DNA of 42,943 nucleotides from the NCBI RefSeq assembly GCF_028292965.1, contig NZ_JAQGLG010000170.1, forward strand, positions 1 to 42,943, given 5' to 3'. Source of the DNA: Sphingomonas bacterium. Lineage in GTDB: Bacteria; Pseudomonadota; Alphaproteobacteria; Sphingomonadales; Sphingomonadaceae. The notes below the pieces were generated by a model. That model made no database searches, was not told the DNA's origin, and worked only from the letters and a program-made list of their open reading frames with translations. The position numbers and the translations under genes were made by a program. Below are positions 8,962 to 18,175 of the stretch, piece by piece (the stretch's first letter is position 1; every line of letters begins with the position of its first letter).

Positions 8962-9624
8962 TCATTCGAGCAGCGCGGCGACCTCATCGAAGGTGGCGGC
9001 GATGTCATGCACGCCGATCGTGCGCAGGCGTTCGGCATGGTCGGGGCCGCAATGGCTGCCGCCGACAAAGCCGATGACATAAGCGCCCGAGGCGACCGCG
9101 CCGGTGGCGCCGACCGGCGAATCCTCGATGATCGCCGCGCGGGCGATATCGATGCCGATTGCCTGCGCGGCATGGAGATAGAGATCTGGTGCGGGCTTGC
9201 CGCGTTCGACATGCTCGCGGCCGGAAAAGATCTTGTCGCCGAACGCGTCGCGGATGCCGAGATGGTCGAGATGACGTTCGATCCACGCGGTCGAGCTCGA
9301 CGAGGCGATCGCGCGGGGTAGCGAAGGCGGCAGCGAGCGGACAAAGGCCACCGCACCGGCCACGGCATCGAGCCCTTCGCTAAGCGCGCGCTGATTTTCC
9401 ACCTCGCGCTCGGCATGGAAGTCGTCGGGGATGGCGCGGCCGATCCAGCGTTCGATCGCGGCGAGGAAATCATGGCCGGCAAGGCCCATGAACTGCGCCA
9501 TCGATTCTTCCGGCGTGGTCGGATGGCCCCTTGACGTCAGATACTCCGCGATCTGCCGATTGCCGGCATATTCGCTCTCCAGCAGCACGCCGTCGAAGTC
9601 GAAAATGAGCCCGTCGAACCTCAT
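8962..9624 (-). CDS. HAD-superfamily hydrolase (phosphoglycolate phosphatase-like)
   Basis: This 220-residue protein has the HAD motifs in order. Motif I is FDFDGVL at residues 7-13 (nucleophile Asp8, acid/base Asp10). An alpha-helical cap containing FMGLAGHDF follows. Motif II is the SSS segment near 115, motif III is RGKPAPDLY near 155, and motif IV is IEDSPVG near 178. This is the subfamily IA pattern of phosphoglycolate and beta-phosphoglucomutase-like phosphatases, and the substrate cannot be predicted. Its ATG overlaps the stop of the upstream yggS-like gene (ATGA at 9621-9624), so the two form an operon. Confidence 0.9.
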   Translation of the reverse strand: MRFDGLIFDFDGVLLESEYAGNRQIAEYLTSRGHPTTPEESMAQFMGLAGHDFLAAIERWIGRAIPDDFHAEREVENQRALSEGLDAVAGAVAFVRSLPPSLPRAIASSSSTAWIERHLDHLGIRDAFGDKIFSGREHVERGKPAPDLYLHAAQAIGIDIARAAIIEDSPVGATGAVASGAYVIGFVGGSHCGPDHAERLRTIGVHDIAATFDEVAALLE

Positions 9625-10301
9625 GTCCGCGCCCCGAACAGGGCGGTGCCGACGCGGACATGGGTCGCGCCCAGCGTGACCGCGGTTTCGTAGTCGCCCG
9701 ACATGCCCATGCTGAGGCCGGTCAGGCCATGATCGCGTGCCAGCTTGGCGAGCAAGGCGAACCAGGGCGCAGCCTCCAGATCGGCCGGCGGGACCGTCAT
9801 CAGGCCCGCGACCGGGATGTCGGCGGCGCGCGCTTCGGCGAGCAGGCCGGGCAGATCGTCGACCGTGCAGCCGCCCTTTTGCGGCTCGTCGGCGAGGTTG
9901 ACCTGGATGAAGCAGGCCGGGCGACGGCCAACCTTGTCCATCGCGCGGGCCAGCGCACCGACGAGGCTGGAGCGATCGAGCGAATGGATCGCGTCGAACA
10001 AAGCCACCGCTTCCTCGGCCTTGTTCGACTGGAGCTGGCCGACCAGGTGTAGTGCGATGTCGCCATGGGCTTCGCGCAGCGCGGGCCATTTGCCCTCCGC
10101 CTCCTGCACGCGATTCTCGCCGAACACGCGCTGGCCGGCGGCGATCAGCGGCGCGATCGCTTCGGCGGCTTGCGTTTTCGAAATGGCGATCAGCGTCGTG
10201 CCGCCGGCATCGCGGCGCGCCAGGCGCTCGGCCCCCCCAATACGAGCGTGAACGGCGGCGAGGCGCTCATCGGGGCGGCTGCGGGGGTCGTCGGCGGGCA
10301 T
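9621..10301 (-). CDS. YggS/PLPBP-family pyridoxal phosphate homeostasis protein
   Basis: This 226-residue protein resembles the single-domain alanine-racemase-fold PLP carriers YggS and PROSC. The PLP lysine is in LIAISKTQ (near residue 35). The FGENRVQEAEGKW segment, LHLVGQLQSNKA and the C-terminal SMGMSGDYETAV, with HVRVGTALFG for phosphate binding, are all family hallmarks. The protein buffers free PLP and has no catalytic partner domain. ATG 10301 gives a normal family length. It is divergent from the TenI-like gene (gap of 39 bases) and co-translated with the HAD phosphatase, which could act on a phosphorylated cofactor; that link is inference. Confidence 0.92.
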   Translation of the reverse strand: MPADDPRSRPDERLAAVHARIGGAERLARRDAGGTTLIAISKTQAAEAIAPLIAAGQRVFGENRVQEAEGKWPALREAHGDIALHLVGQLQSNKAEEAVALFDAIHSLDRSSLVGALARAMDKVGRRPACFIQVNLADEPQKGGCTVDDLPGLLAEARAADIPVAGLMTVPPADLEAAPWFALLAKLARDHGLTGLSMGMSGDYETAVTLGATHVRVGTALFGART

Positions 10302-10340
10302 TCGCGGCGCTATAGCAGCGACGTGCCCCGCCGCCAGCCC

Positions 10341-10886
10341 ATGCGCCGTGTTGGTGCGCTTCAGAAGGTCTGGGCGCTTCCGACGATCTGGCTGATGACC
10401 GACGAGCGGCTCGGTGACGCGCTGTGGGGCGCGATCGCGGCGCTGCCGCGTGGTGCGGGAATCGTCTTTCGCCATCATGCCACCGACCCGGCGATGCGCC
10501 GTGCGCTGTTCGCGCGCATCCGCAAGCTGGCGCAGCGACGAGGCCTGGTGTTGATTCGCGCCGGCGCGACACGATTGCCCGGCGAACAGGGCGTACACAA
10601 CATGAAGGGCGCGGGATTGCGCAGTGCCGCGGTGCATTCGCTGGCGGAGGGAATCGCGGCGCGGCGACATGGGGTCGACGTGATTTTCATCTCGCCGATT
10701 TTCACCACGCAATCACATCCCGGCGCCACGACGCTGGGGCCACGACGCGCAGCGACGATCGCGCGGCATGTCGGGCTGCCGGCAATCGCGCTCGGCGGCG
10801 TGAATGCGCAGCGTTTCAGACCATTAAAGGCGCTGGGATTTCATGGTTGGGCGGGAATCGATGCCTGGACGACACCGTACGCGTAA
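10341..10886 (+). CDS. TenI/thiamine-phosphate-synthase-like protein
   Basis: This 181-residue TIM-barrel protein has TenI/ThiE features. There is an early WLMTDERL strand, and SPIFTTQSHPGA near residue 123 corresponds to the SPxFPTxSxxxA motif. The C-terminal phosphate loop reads ALGGVNAQRF and FHGWAGIDAW. The GVHLGQxD segment typical of true ThiE is replaced by GVHNMKG, so it may be a TenI-type homologue rather than the synthase. ATG 10341 fits the family N-terminus; GTG 10323 is an alternative. It abuts the next gene tail to tail (10886/10887) with no spacer. Confidence 0.75.
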   Translation: MRRVGALQKVWALPTIWLMTDERLGDALWGAIAALPRGAGIVFRHHATDPAMRRALFARIRKLAQRRGLVLIRAGATRLPGEQGVHNMKGAGLRSAAVHSLAEGIAARRHGVDVIFISPIFTTQSHPGATTLGPRRAATIARHVGLPAIALGGVNAQRFRPLKALGFHGWAGIDAWTTPYA

Positions 10887-11615
10887 TCAGAAGCGGAATG
10901 CCGTCCCGACATAGACCGACTGGCTGTTGCGACGATCATCGGCGACCTTCTGCAACCGGTCGCGCTCACTCTTGTAGCGCACGCCCGCCGTCACATCGAG
11001 ATTGTGGGTCAGGCGGTAGGAAGCAGCGGCGTCGACCGAATAGACCGGGCCCTGCTCGATCAGGCGCGGCGTGCCGCCGAGTGCGTGGTCGGTCGCGGCG
11101 CGCACCTGGCCGCTGAGACGCTTGCCGGTATAGCTGACACCGACATCGACCGCCTCACGGCTGCCCGGGGCACCGGCGAGATCGATCTTGGTCACGTCGC
11201 TCGACAATGCGAAGCGGCGCCAGCCGACGGCGACGCCGAGGCTGTAGGCAACCGGTGCCAGGCTGACCGTGGCGGGCGCCGCGGAGGTTGTCCCGGCATG
11301 ATCGGCCACGACGGCGGCCCGAGTCGAACGCGCGCGCACCGCCACCGTCACGGCGCGCGGGCTGCCGCGGCGCGAATCGGACGGGGTGAAGTTGAAACCG
11401 CTGCTATCGACACCGCCGCGCGCAAAGACGGCGGCAAGCCGCGGGTCGGCCGCAGCCGGCGTAAAGGTACCGAAACCGTGGAAAGGCTCAGCCGATTCGA
11501 TCTTCGGCGCGCGGGCGGTGGATTTCTCGGGTGCGCCGATCGCAGGGGCCACGGCGAGGCCGGCGGCGACAATGGCCCCCAACGCAATCCCCGACAGCAA
11601 CCCGACTGAACGCAC
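10887..11615 (-). CDS. exported protein of unknown function, possible small beta-barrel
   Basis: I do not recognise the family. The 242-residue product starts with a clear signal peptide (positive MRSV, hydrophobic LLSGIALGAIVAAGLAVA, cleavage near AIGAPE). A low-complexity Ala/Pro/Ser/Arg region of about 100 residues follows. The C-terminal half (about 125-242) alternates polar and hydrophobic residues in strand-like stretches and ends in VYVGTAFRF. A terminal Phe after alternating residues is typical of outer-membrane barrels. Six to eight strands would fit. An outer-membrane location is inference. It is divergent from the DUF3576 gene. Confidence 0.75.
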   Translation of the reverse strand: MRSVGLLSGIALGAIVAAGLAVAPAIGAPEKSTARAPKIESAEPFHGFGTFTPAAADPRLAAVFARGGVDSSGFNFTPSDSRRGSPRAVTVAVRARSTRAAVVADHAGTTSAAPATVSLAPVAYSLGVAVGWRRFALSSDVTKIDLAGAPGSREAVDVGVSYTGKRLSGQVRAATDHALGGTPRLIEQGPVYSVDAAASYRLTHNLDVTAGVRYKSERDRLQKVADDRRNSQSVYVGTAFRF

Positions 11616-11753
11616 TTCTTCGACCCCTTGTGGTGCCTATCCACACCTATGTCAGGTAGCGCGTATCACGATTCAATGTTCCCTTGCCACCAAGAAGACT
11701 CATTTTTCGTCATGTGTTGCAACAGTCACACAGACTCCAAAGGCGTGCGCCGC

Positions 11754-11781
11754 TTGCGGCGGGCGCGGGACGATCTATAGA
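11754..11781 (+). promoter_or_regulatory. probable sigma-70 promoter for the DUF3576-leuS operon
   Basis: TTGCGG (11754-11759) and TATAGA (11776-11781) lie 16 bases apart. The expected transcript start near 11788 leaves about 30 untranslated bases before ATG 11819. It would fall almost on the alternative ATG at 11795, which is part of the reason for preferring 11819. Confidence 0.5.
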
Positions 11782-11818
11782 GGCACGACACCCAATGAAT
11801 ATGACCAGGAAACCGCCG

Positions 11819-12253
11819 ATGAACCGCCTGTTGCGCACCGCGATCGTGGTTTCGCTCATACCGCTCGCCGCCTGTGCCCATCACCGGGGCAATGCACGTG
11901 CCGATCTCGCCGCGTCGAAGGTCACCACGATCGGCGTGAATTCCTATCTGTGGCGCGCCAGCCTCGACACGCTCGGCTTCATGCCGCTGCTGCAGACCGA
12001 TTCGAATGGCGGCGTGATCGTCACCGACTGGTATGTGAATCCCTCGGCGCCGACCGAGCGGCTCAAGGTCACCGTGACGATCCTCGACCAGGATCTGCGC
12101 GCCGATGCACTGCGCGTCGCGGCGTTGCGCCAGGTCAACCAGGGCGGCCAGTGGGTCGCGGCCCCGGTCCAGGCGTCGACCGTGCAGAAGCTGGAAGACA
12201 TCATCCTGACCAAGGCGCGCGATTTGCGCCGCGCCGCCGTCAGCAGCAACTAG
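11819..12253 (+). CDS. DUF3576-type lipoprotein
   Basis: This 144-residue protein starts with a lipoprotein signal sequence whose lipobox is PLAAC (Cys at about residue 20). It should be lipidated and sorted by the Lol system. The mature part, with ITLGVNSYLWRASL-like and VTDWYVNP motifs, matches the DUF3576 family of alphaproteobacteria, whose function is unknown. ATG 11819 has AGGA eight bases upstream; ATG 11795 and ATG 11801 are in-frame alternatives. It lies 12 bases before leuS and probably forms one operon with leuS, lptE and holA. LptE is also an outer-membrane lipoprotein, so an envelope role is plausible. Confidence 0.85.
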   Translation: MNRLLRTAIVVSLIPLAACAHHRGNARADLAASKVTTIGVNSYLWRASLDTLGFMPLLQTDSNGGVIVTDWYVNPSAPTERLKVTVTILDQDLRADALRVAALRQVNQGGQWVAAPVQASTVQKLEDIILTKARDLRRAAVSSN

Positions 12254-12265
12254 GTTCTCCCCCTC

Positions 12266-14773
12266 ATGGCGTCACGCTTCAATGCGCTGAAGGCGGACGC
12301 GGCATGGCAGGCGGTGTGGGACGAGCGCCGCACCTTCGCCGCGCGCGACGATTCTCCCAAGCCGCGCAGCTATGTGCTTGAAATGTTTCCCTACCCTTCG
12401 GGGCGGATTCATATGGGCCATGTCCGCAACTACACCATGGGCGATGTGCTGGCGCGCTATCGCCGGATGACCGGTCATGAGGTGCTCCACCCGATGGGGT
12501 GGGATGCGTTCGGCATGCCGGCCGAAAATGCCGCGATGGAAAAGGGCGTCCATCCGGGCGGCTGGACCCGCGCCAATATCGCCACGATGAAGGCGCAGTT
12601 GAAGCGGCTGGGCTTCGCGCTCGACTGGACGCGCGAGCTGGCGACCTGCGAGCCGGAATATTACGGGCACGAACAGGCGCTGTTCCTCGACCTGTTCGCG
12701 CACGACCTGGTCTATCGCAAGGAAAGCTCGGTCAACTGGGACCCGGTCGACATGACCGTGCTGGCCAACGAGCAGGTGATCGACGGGCGCGGCTGGCGTT
12801 CGAACGCGCTGGTCGAGCGGCGCAAGCTCAGCCAGTGGTTCCTCAAGATCACCGATTTTGCCGACGAACTGCTCGATGGGCTCGGTGGGCTCGAACATTG
12901 GCCGGACAAGGTCAAGCTGATGCAGGAGAACTGGATCGGCAAGAGCCCGGGCCTGACTTTCCGCTTCGCGCTGTCCGAAGGCAACGACGTCACTGTGTTC
13001 ACGACGCGGCCGGACACCATCTTCGGCGCGAGCTTCGTCGCGGTCGCGGCGGACCATCCGATCGCGCAGAAGTTGGCGGCGGAGAGGGCCGAGGTCGCCG
13101 ACTTCGTCGAGCTGTGCCGGCGCGGCGGGACCACTGCCGCGGAGATCGAGACGCAGGAGAAGCTCGGCTTCGACACCGGCGTCACCGCGACGCATCCGTT
13201 TGATCCGTCGATACAATTGCCACTCTACATCGCCAATTTCGTGCTCATGGATTATGGCACGGGCGCGGTGTTCGGCGTGCCGGCGCACGACCAGCGCGAC
13301 CTCGACTTTGCGCGCAAATATGATCTGCCGGTACGGCGCGTAGTGTCCGACGGCGATCGCGAAGAGCCGGTGTTTGAGGGCAATGAGGCTTATACCGGCC
13401 CGGGCTCGCTGGTGAATTCGCACTTCCTCGACGGCATGGACATCGAGGACGCCAAGCGCACCGTCATCCGCCGTGCCGAGGAAGAAGGCTGGGGCACCGG
13501 GTCGACCGTGTTCCGCCTGCGCGACTGGGGCGTCAGCCGCCAGCGTTACTGGGGCACACCGATCCCGATCATCCATTGCGACGCGTGCGGCGCGGTGCCG
13601 GTGCCGCGCGACCAGTTGCCGGTCGTGCTGCCCGAGGATGTCAGTTTCGACATTCCCGGCAATCCGCTCGATCGCCACCCGACGTGGAAGAATGTCGCCT
13701 GCCCGAGCTGCGGCGGCGCGGCGCGGCGCGAGACCGACACGCTCGACACCTTCGTCGATTCGTCCTGGTATTTCATCCGCTTCGCCAGCCAGCCGGGCAA
13801 TAAGCCGTTCGACCGCGCGACCGCCGAGAAGTGGCTGCCGGTGCAGCAATATATCGGCGGCGTGGAGCATGCGATCCTCCACCTGCTCTACGCCCGCTTC
13901 TGGACGCGCGCGCTCAAGCATATCGGCATGATCGATGTGGCCGAGCCGTTCGCCGGGTTGTTCACGCAAGGCATGGTGACGCACGAGACCTACAAATCGG
14001 CCGAGGGCGTCTGGCTGTCGCCCGAGGCGGTCCGTGACGGCAAGGAAATCGCCACGGGCGCGGCCGTTCAGGTCGGCCGCGTCGAGAAGATGTCCAAGTC
14101 GAAGAAGAACACGGTCGATCCCGAACCGATCGTCGACCAGTACGGCGCCGACGCGACACGCTGGTTCATGCTCTCCGACAGCCCGCCCGAGCGCGATCTG
14201 CCGTGGAGCGAGGCGGGCATCGAGGGCTGCTGGCGCTTCATTCAGCGGCTGTGGCGGCTGTTCGACGGGATCGAAGAGGGCGCCAGTGAGTCTGGGGGTC
14301 AGGACATCGCGCTCGACCGCAAGCTGCACCAGACGATCGCCGGCATCGCGATCGATATCGAGGCATTGTCGTTCAACAAGGCCGTCGCCAAGCTGTTCGA
14401 GCTGGTCAACGCGATCGAGCGGGCCGAGGCTTCGGCCTCGCGTACCAATGCGATCCGTACCCTGATGCGCCTTGTCGCGCCGATGGCGCCGCACCTCGCC
14501 GAAGAGGCCTGGGCAGCTGATGGTGGCGAAGGCCTGATCGCCGATGCCGCCTGGCCGGCAGTCGACCCTGCCCTGCTGGTCGAGGACGAGGTGACCATCG
14601 CGATCCAGGTCAACGGCAAGCTGCGCGATACGCTGACCATGGCCAAGGGCCTGCCGCGCGAGGAAATCGAGGCGGCGGCATTGGCGTCCGACAAGGTCGT
14701 GCGCATTCTTGAGGGCAAGACGCCGCGCAAGGTGATCGTGGTGCCCGACCGCCTGGTTAACCTCGTCGCATGA
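12266..14773 (+). CDS. leuS: leucyl-tRNA synthetase
   Basis: This 835-residue class I synthetase charges tRNA-Leu. It has the HIGH motif as HMGH (residues 49-52), a large CP1 editing domain (roughly 225-420, with [10 protein letters not shown]), a zinc-type CDACG/CPSCG insertion near 440-490, and KMSKS as KMSKSKKN near residue 608. The anticodon-binding domain and the C-terminal VNGKLRDTL region are present, and the length is normal for LeuRS. The stop overlaps the lptE ATG. A tRNA-Leu gene lies elsewhere in the window, but the two are not adjacent. Confidence 0.98.
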   Translation: MASRFNALKADAAWQAVWDERRTFAARDDSPKPRSYVLEMFPYPSGRIHMGHVRNYTMGDVLARYRRMTGHEVLHPMGWDAFGMPAENAAMEKGVHPGGWTRANIATMKAQLKRLGFALDWTRELATCEPEYYGHEQALFLDLFAHDLVYRKESSVNWDPVDMTVLANEQVIDGRGWRSNALVERRKLSQWFLKITDFADELLDGLGGLEHWPDKVKLMQENWIGKSPGLTFRFALSEGNDVTVFTTRPDTIFGASFVAVAADHPIAQKLAAERAEVADFVELCRRGGTTAAEIETQEKLGFDTGVTATHPFDPSIQLPLYIANFVLMDYGTGAVFGVPAHDQRDLDFARKYDLPVRRVVSDGDREEPVFEGNEAYTGPGSLVNSHFLDGMDIEDAKRTVIRRAEEEGWGTGSTVFRLRDWGVSRQRYWGTPIPIIHCDACGAVPVPRDQLPVVLPEDVSFDIPGNPLDRHPTWKNVACPSCGGAARRETDTLDTFVDSSWYFIRFASQPGNKPFDRATAEKWLPVQQYIGGVEHAILHLLYARFWTRALKHIGMIDVAEPFAGLFTQGMVTHETYKSAEGVWLSPEAVRDGKEIATGAAVQVGRVEKMSKSKKNTVDPEPIVDQYGADATRWFMLSDSPPERDLPWSEAGIEGCWRFIQRLWRLFDGIEEGASESGGQDIALDRKLHQTIAGIAIDIEALSFNKAVAKLFELVNAIERAEASASRTNAIRTLMRLVAPMAPHLAEEAWAADGGEGLIADAAWPAVDPALLVEDEVTIAIQVNGKLRDTLTMAKGLPREEIEAAALASDKVVRILEGKTPRKVIVVPDRLVNLVA

Positions 14774-15267
14774 GGCGGCTGGCCGCCTCGCTCGCCCTGG
14801 TTCTAGCGCTGTCCGGCTGTGGCCTCAGGCCGCTTTATGGCGGCGGCGAAGGCGGCAAGGTCGCCACGACGCTGTCGCTGATTGAAGTGGCGCCGATCGA
14901 GGGCAAGTCGGGCTGGCTGATGAGCAATGCGCTGCGTGACCGACTCGGCGCCACCGGCACCGCGCGATACCAGCTGGTGGTCAAGCTCGACGACCAGATT
15001 ACCGGGCTCGGCGTGCGGCGCGACAACACTGTGACGCGCGAGCGCCGCGTGTTGCGCGCGCGTTACCAACTGATCGACCTCGCGCACGGCACGACCCTGC
15101 TCGATGCGACCGCCGGATCGGACGCCGGCATCGATGTGGTCGGCTCCGAATATGCCACCATTGCCGCGGAAAACAGCGCGCTCGAGCGACTGTCGGGCAT
15201 CGTCGCCGACCAGATCGTCTCGCGCGTCGCACTCTATGCGGACCGGACGCCGCCCGCTGCGCGGTGA
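14770..15267 (+). CDS. lptE: LPS-assembly lipoprotein LptE
   Basis: This 165-residue outer-membrane lipoprotein would plug the LptD barrel in lipopolysaccharide export. The signal peptide ends in a lipobox [11 protein letters not shown] (Cys17), and the CGLRPLYG motif is the usual opening of mature alphaproteobacterial LptE. The rest has the expected alternating strands and helices, and little else is conserved in this family. Its position between leuS and holA is the conserved proteobacterial arrangement and strongly supports the call. It overlaps both neighbours by four bases (ATGA with leuS, GTGA with holA). Confidence 0.93.
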   Translation: MRRLAASLALVLALSGCGLRPLYGGGEGGKVATTLSLIEVAPIEGKSGWLMSNALRDRLGATGTARYQLVVKLDDQITGLGVRRDNTVTRERRVLRARYQLIDLAHGTTLLDATAGSDAGIDVVGSEYATIAAENSALERLSGIVADQIVSRVALYADRTPPAAR

Positions 15268-16277
15268 AGGCCAACGCCAACCAGCTCCGCGCGGCAATCG
15301 ACGCGGCCAACCCCGAGATCCGGCTGTATCTGCTGCACGGCCCCGACGAATCGGGCGCGCAGGAATATGCCGCACGGCTGGCCCGGGTGATGGGGCCCGA
15401 TGCCGAGCGCATCGACTTGGAATCCGCGACCTTGCGCAGCGACCCGGGGCGTCTCGCCGATGAAGCGGCGTCGCTGTCGCTGTTCGGCGGCAAGCGACAT
15501 ATCCGCATCGCGGGTGCCGGTGAGGAGAGCCTCGACGCGCTGACCTTGCTGCTGGGTGCCGAACAGGCCGGCAATCCGGTGGTGATGATTGCGCCCAACC
15601 TCAAGGGCACCGCACGCGTGGTCAAACTGGCGCTAGGCTCGCCGCGCGCGATGGTGCTGGCCTGTTATCTGCCCGAAGGCGGCGATGCCGAGCGGCTGGT
15701 CACCGCGATCGCGCGCGAGCACGGCCTGCGCACCACCGGTGACAGCGCGATCCGTATCGCCCATGCCAGCGCCGGCGACCGCGCGGTGATGACGCGCGAG
15801 ATCGAAAAGCTCGCTTTGTATCTCGATGCCGCGCCGGAGCGCCCGAAATCACTGGACGATGAAGCGGTCGACCTGCTCGGCGCGGACCTCGGCGACAGCG
15901 AAATGGGCCGCGCGATAGACGCCACGATCGACGGCCGCCCCGATGCGCTGGCCGACGAGCTGGCGCGGCTCGATGAAGCAGGCATGTCGCCGGTCCCGGT
16001 TCTGCGCCAGCTGGTGCGCCGCCTGGTGACCCTGGCGGATCTCCGCAGCGACATTGATGGCGGCGCAAATCCCGGGCAAGTGATTGAAAAGGTGTTCTTT
16101 CGGGAGCGTGCGGCGATGGGTGCCGCGCTGCGTATCTGGCAGGCCCCACGCATCGCCGATGCGATCGACCGCGCCCGCGAGGCGGAGCGCGCGATCATGG
16201 CGTCGAACAATGCCGGGGGCGTGATCGCCAATGCCGCCATCGTGACCATCGCCCGGATGGCCGCGCGCCAGCGCTGA
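15264..16277 (+). CDS. holA: DNA polymerase III delta subunit
   Basis: This 337-residue clamp-loader subunit opens the beta clamp. The N-terminal third contains LYLLHGPDESGAQEYA, corresponding to the degenerate P-loop of delta, and LFGGKRHIRI near residue 75. The helical collar domain occupies the C-terminal third, ending in the NAAIVTIARMAAR helix. The GTG at 15264 overlaps the lptE stop. The length matches HolA. Downstream lies a 200-base gap with an inverted repeat. Confidence 0.93.
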   Translation: MKANANQLRAAIDAANPEIRLYLLHGPDESGAQEYAARLARVMGPDAERIDLESATLRSDPGRLADEAASLSLFGGKRHIRIAGAGEESLDALTLLLGAEQAGNPVVMIAPNLKGTARVVKLALGSPRAMVLACYLPEGGDAERLVTAIAREHGLRTTGDSAIRIAHASAGDRAVMTREIEKLALYLDAAPERPKSLDDEAVDLLGADLGDSEMGRAIDATIDGRPDALADELARLDEAGMSPVPVLRQLVRRLVTLADLRSDIDGGANPGQVIEKVFFRERAAMGAALRIWQAPRIADAIDRAREAERAIMASNNAGGVIANAAIVTIARMAARQR

Positions 16278-16296
16278 GTTGCCACAAGAAGAGGTT

Positions 16297-16458
16297 TGTT
16301 CGCGCGGAGACGCGGAGGCGCGGAGGTGTCGCGTTTGCTGCTGCCGATGCGCTTCAGCGCATATCTCCGATTAGCGGCAACGTAGCGGCGAACTGCGCTT
16401 CGCGCGGCCGGTTGCCGCGCGCGGGAATCCTCCGCGTCTCCGCGTCTCCGCGTGAACA
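16297..16458. repeat. inverted repeat with 30-base arms
   Basis: Arms at 16297-16326 and 16429-16458 are reverse complements with two mismatches, separated by 102 bases. Each arm is itself built of tandem CGCGGAGA-like units. It sits between the convergent holA and parB genes. The layout suggests a non-autonomous repeat or a folded RNA. No coding capacity is seen between the arms. Confidence 0.75.
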
Positions 16459-16475
16459 AAATCGAAGCTAAGCGG

Positions 16476-17387
16476 TCAGATACGCTCGCCGCTAAGGCGC
16501 TGGCAGACCATGTCGAGTTGGTCGAGCGTCGAATAACTCAACGTCAGCGAACCACCCTTGGCGCCGTGCGTGATGCGCACCGACAGGCCGAGCAGGTCGC
16601 CCAGCTGATGCTCGAGCGCGGCAAGATCGGCGTCACGTCCGCCGCCCTCCCCGCTGCGACCGCGCGCATCGGGTTTGGCGTTGCGCGCCAGCCGCTCGGT
16701 ATCGCGCACCGAGAGGCCGCGTGAGACCACTTGGTCGGCGAGATTCTCGACATCGGGCGCGCCGATCAACGCGCGCGCGTGACCCATGGTCAGCGTACCG
16801 TCCATCACCTTGTCCTGCACCGACTTGGGCAGTTCGAGCAGGCGCAGCAAATTGGCGATGTGGCTGCGCGACTTGTGGACCAGCTTGCCCAGCGCATCCT
16901 GGGTGTGCCCAAAATCGCCGATCAGCCGGTGATAGGCTTCGGCCTCTTCGATCGCGTTGAGATCCTGACGCTGGATATTCTCGACCAGCGCGACTTCCAG
17001 TGTCGCGGCATCGTCGAAATCGCGTACGATCACAGGGACTTCGTGCAGCCGTGCCCGTTGCGCCGCGCGCCAGCGGCGTTCACCGGCGACGATTTGATAG
17101 CCCTTGCCGTGCGGCCGCACGACGATCGGCTGGATCAGCCCGCGCGCCGCGATCGACGCGGCCAGCTCGTCGAGCGCGGCATCGTTGAAATAGCGGCGCG
17201 GCTGGCCGGGATGCGGTGTGAGCGAGCCGACCGGCAGCGTCCTGACCCCCGGCGACATCTCCGCCCCCGAAATCGGCTCCTCGCGCGCGACGTCGCCCAT
17301 CAACGCGGTAAGCCCGCGACCGAGTCCGGAGCGCGGCTTGGGCCGCGGCAGGGGCGTTGGCGATTCTGGCGCGGTCGGGTCGGTCAT
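16476..17387 (-). CDS. parB: chromosome-partitioning protein ParB
   Basis: This 303-residue CTPase clamp loads at parS and spreads to form the partition complex. The N-terminus carries the ParA-contacting RSGLGRGLTALM segment (19-30). The CTP-binding motifs are PHPGQPRRYF near 58, LIQPIVVRP near 84 and GERRWRAAQ near 101. The helix-turn-helix region includes LVHKSRSHIANLLRLL near 168 and GHARALIG near 205. The C-terminal dimerisation domain is present. Its ATG overlaps the parA stop by four bases. Three matching parS-like palindromes lie within 3.3 kb upstream. Confidence 0.97.
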   Translation of the reverse strand: MTDPTAPESPTPLPRPKPRSGLGRGLTALMGDVAREEPISGAEMSPGVRTLPVGSLTPHPGQPRRYFNDAALDELAASIAARGLIQPIVVRPHGKGYQIVAGERRWRAAQRARLHEVPVIVRDFDDAATLEVALVENIQRQDLNAIEEAEAYHRLIGDFGHTQDALGKLVHKSRSHIANLLRLLELPKSVQDKVMDGTLTMGHARALIGAPDVENLADQVVSRGLSVRDTERLARNAKPDARGRSGEGGGRDADLAALEHQLGDLLGLSVRITHGAKGGSLTLSYSTLDQLDMVCQRLSGERI

Positions 17388-18175
17388 GCGGCCTTCGCAG
17401 GTTCTTTGTTGGGACGGGCAAGCCGACCGATCAACTCACGCGCCAGACCGATATAGGCTTCGGAGCCGGCGCAGCGATAATCATAGATCAGCGCCGGCAC
17501 GCCATGGCTCGGCGCCTCGGACAGCCGGACATTGCGCGGGATCACGGTATCGAACACCACCGGGCCGAGCACCGCGCGGACATCGGCCGACACTTGTTCG
17601 GTCAGCCGGTTGCGCCGATCGTGCATGGTCAGCGCGACGCCGAGGATCGAAAGGCCGGGATTGAACCGCTCGCGAATGAGCTCGACCGTGCTGAGCAACT
17701 GGCTCAACCCTTCCAGCGCGAAGAATTCGCATTGCAGCGGCACGAGCAGCGAATTGGACGCGACCATCGCGTTGAGCGTCAACAGGCCGAGCGAAGGCGG
17801 GCAATCGATCAGCACGATGTCCCAGCGATCCTCGACCTTGTCGAGCGCATGCTGCAGCCGATGGGTACGCTCCTCGAACGCGACCAGCTCGATCTCCGCA
17901 CCCGACAGATCGACCGTCGCCGGCACGATCGACAGCTTGGGCACACAGGTCGGCAGCACCGCCTCGGCGATCGGCACATCGCCGATCAGCACATCGTAAC
18001 TGGACTTGAGCCGTTCGGCGCGCGTGATGCCGAGACCGGTCGAGGCATTGCCCTGCGGGTCGAGGTCGATCAGCAATGTGCGCTGTCCGGTCGCGGCAAG
18101 CGCGGTACCGAGATTGATCGCGGTTGTGGTCTTGCCGACACCACCCTTTTGATTCGCGACCGCGATGACATTCAT
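17384..18175 (-). CDS. parA: chromosome-partitioning ATPase ParA
   Basis: This 263-residue deviant-Walker ATPase pulls ParB-parS complexes across the nucleoid. The deviant Walker A KGGVGKTTTA is at residues 10-19, motif A' LLIDLDPQGNAS near 38 and Walker B VLIDCPPSLGLL near 120. The chosen ATG at 18175 is the conserved [12 protein letters not shown] start. The frame runs on upstream but only through rsmG sequence. ATG 18175 overlaps the rsmG stop by four bases. A parS-like site 55 bases upstream could let ParB influence its expression; that is inference. Confidence 0.97.
   Translation of the reverse strand: MNVIAVANQKGGVGKTTTAINLGTALAATGQRTLLIDLDPQGNASTGLGITRAERLKSSYDVLIGDVPIAEAVLPTCVPKLSIVPATVDLSGAEIELVAFEERTHRLQHALDKVEDRWDIVLIDCPPSLGLLTLNAMVASNSLLVPLQCEFFALEGLSQLLSTVELIRERFNPGLSILGVALTMHDRRNRLTEQVSADVRAVLGPVVFDTVIPRNVRLSEAPSHGVPALIYDYRCAGSEAYIGLARELIGRLARPNKEPAKAA

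Noticed and set aside
12272..14494. 740-codon minus-strand frame opposite leuS
   Set aside because: The product is Arg/Asp/His-rich with no motif and is the mirror of a well-supported leuS.
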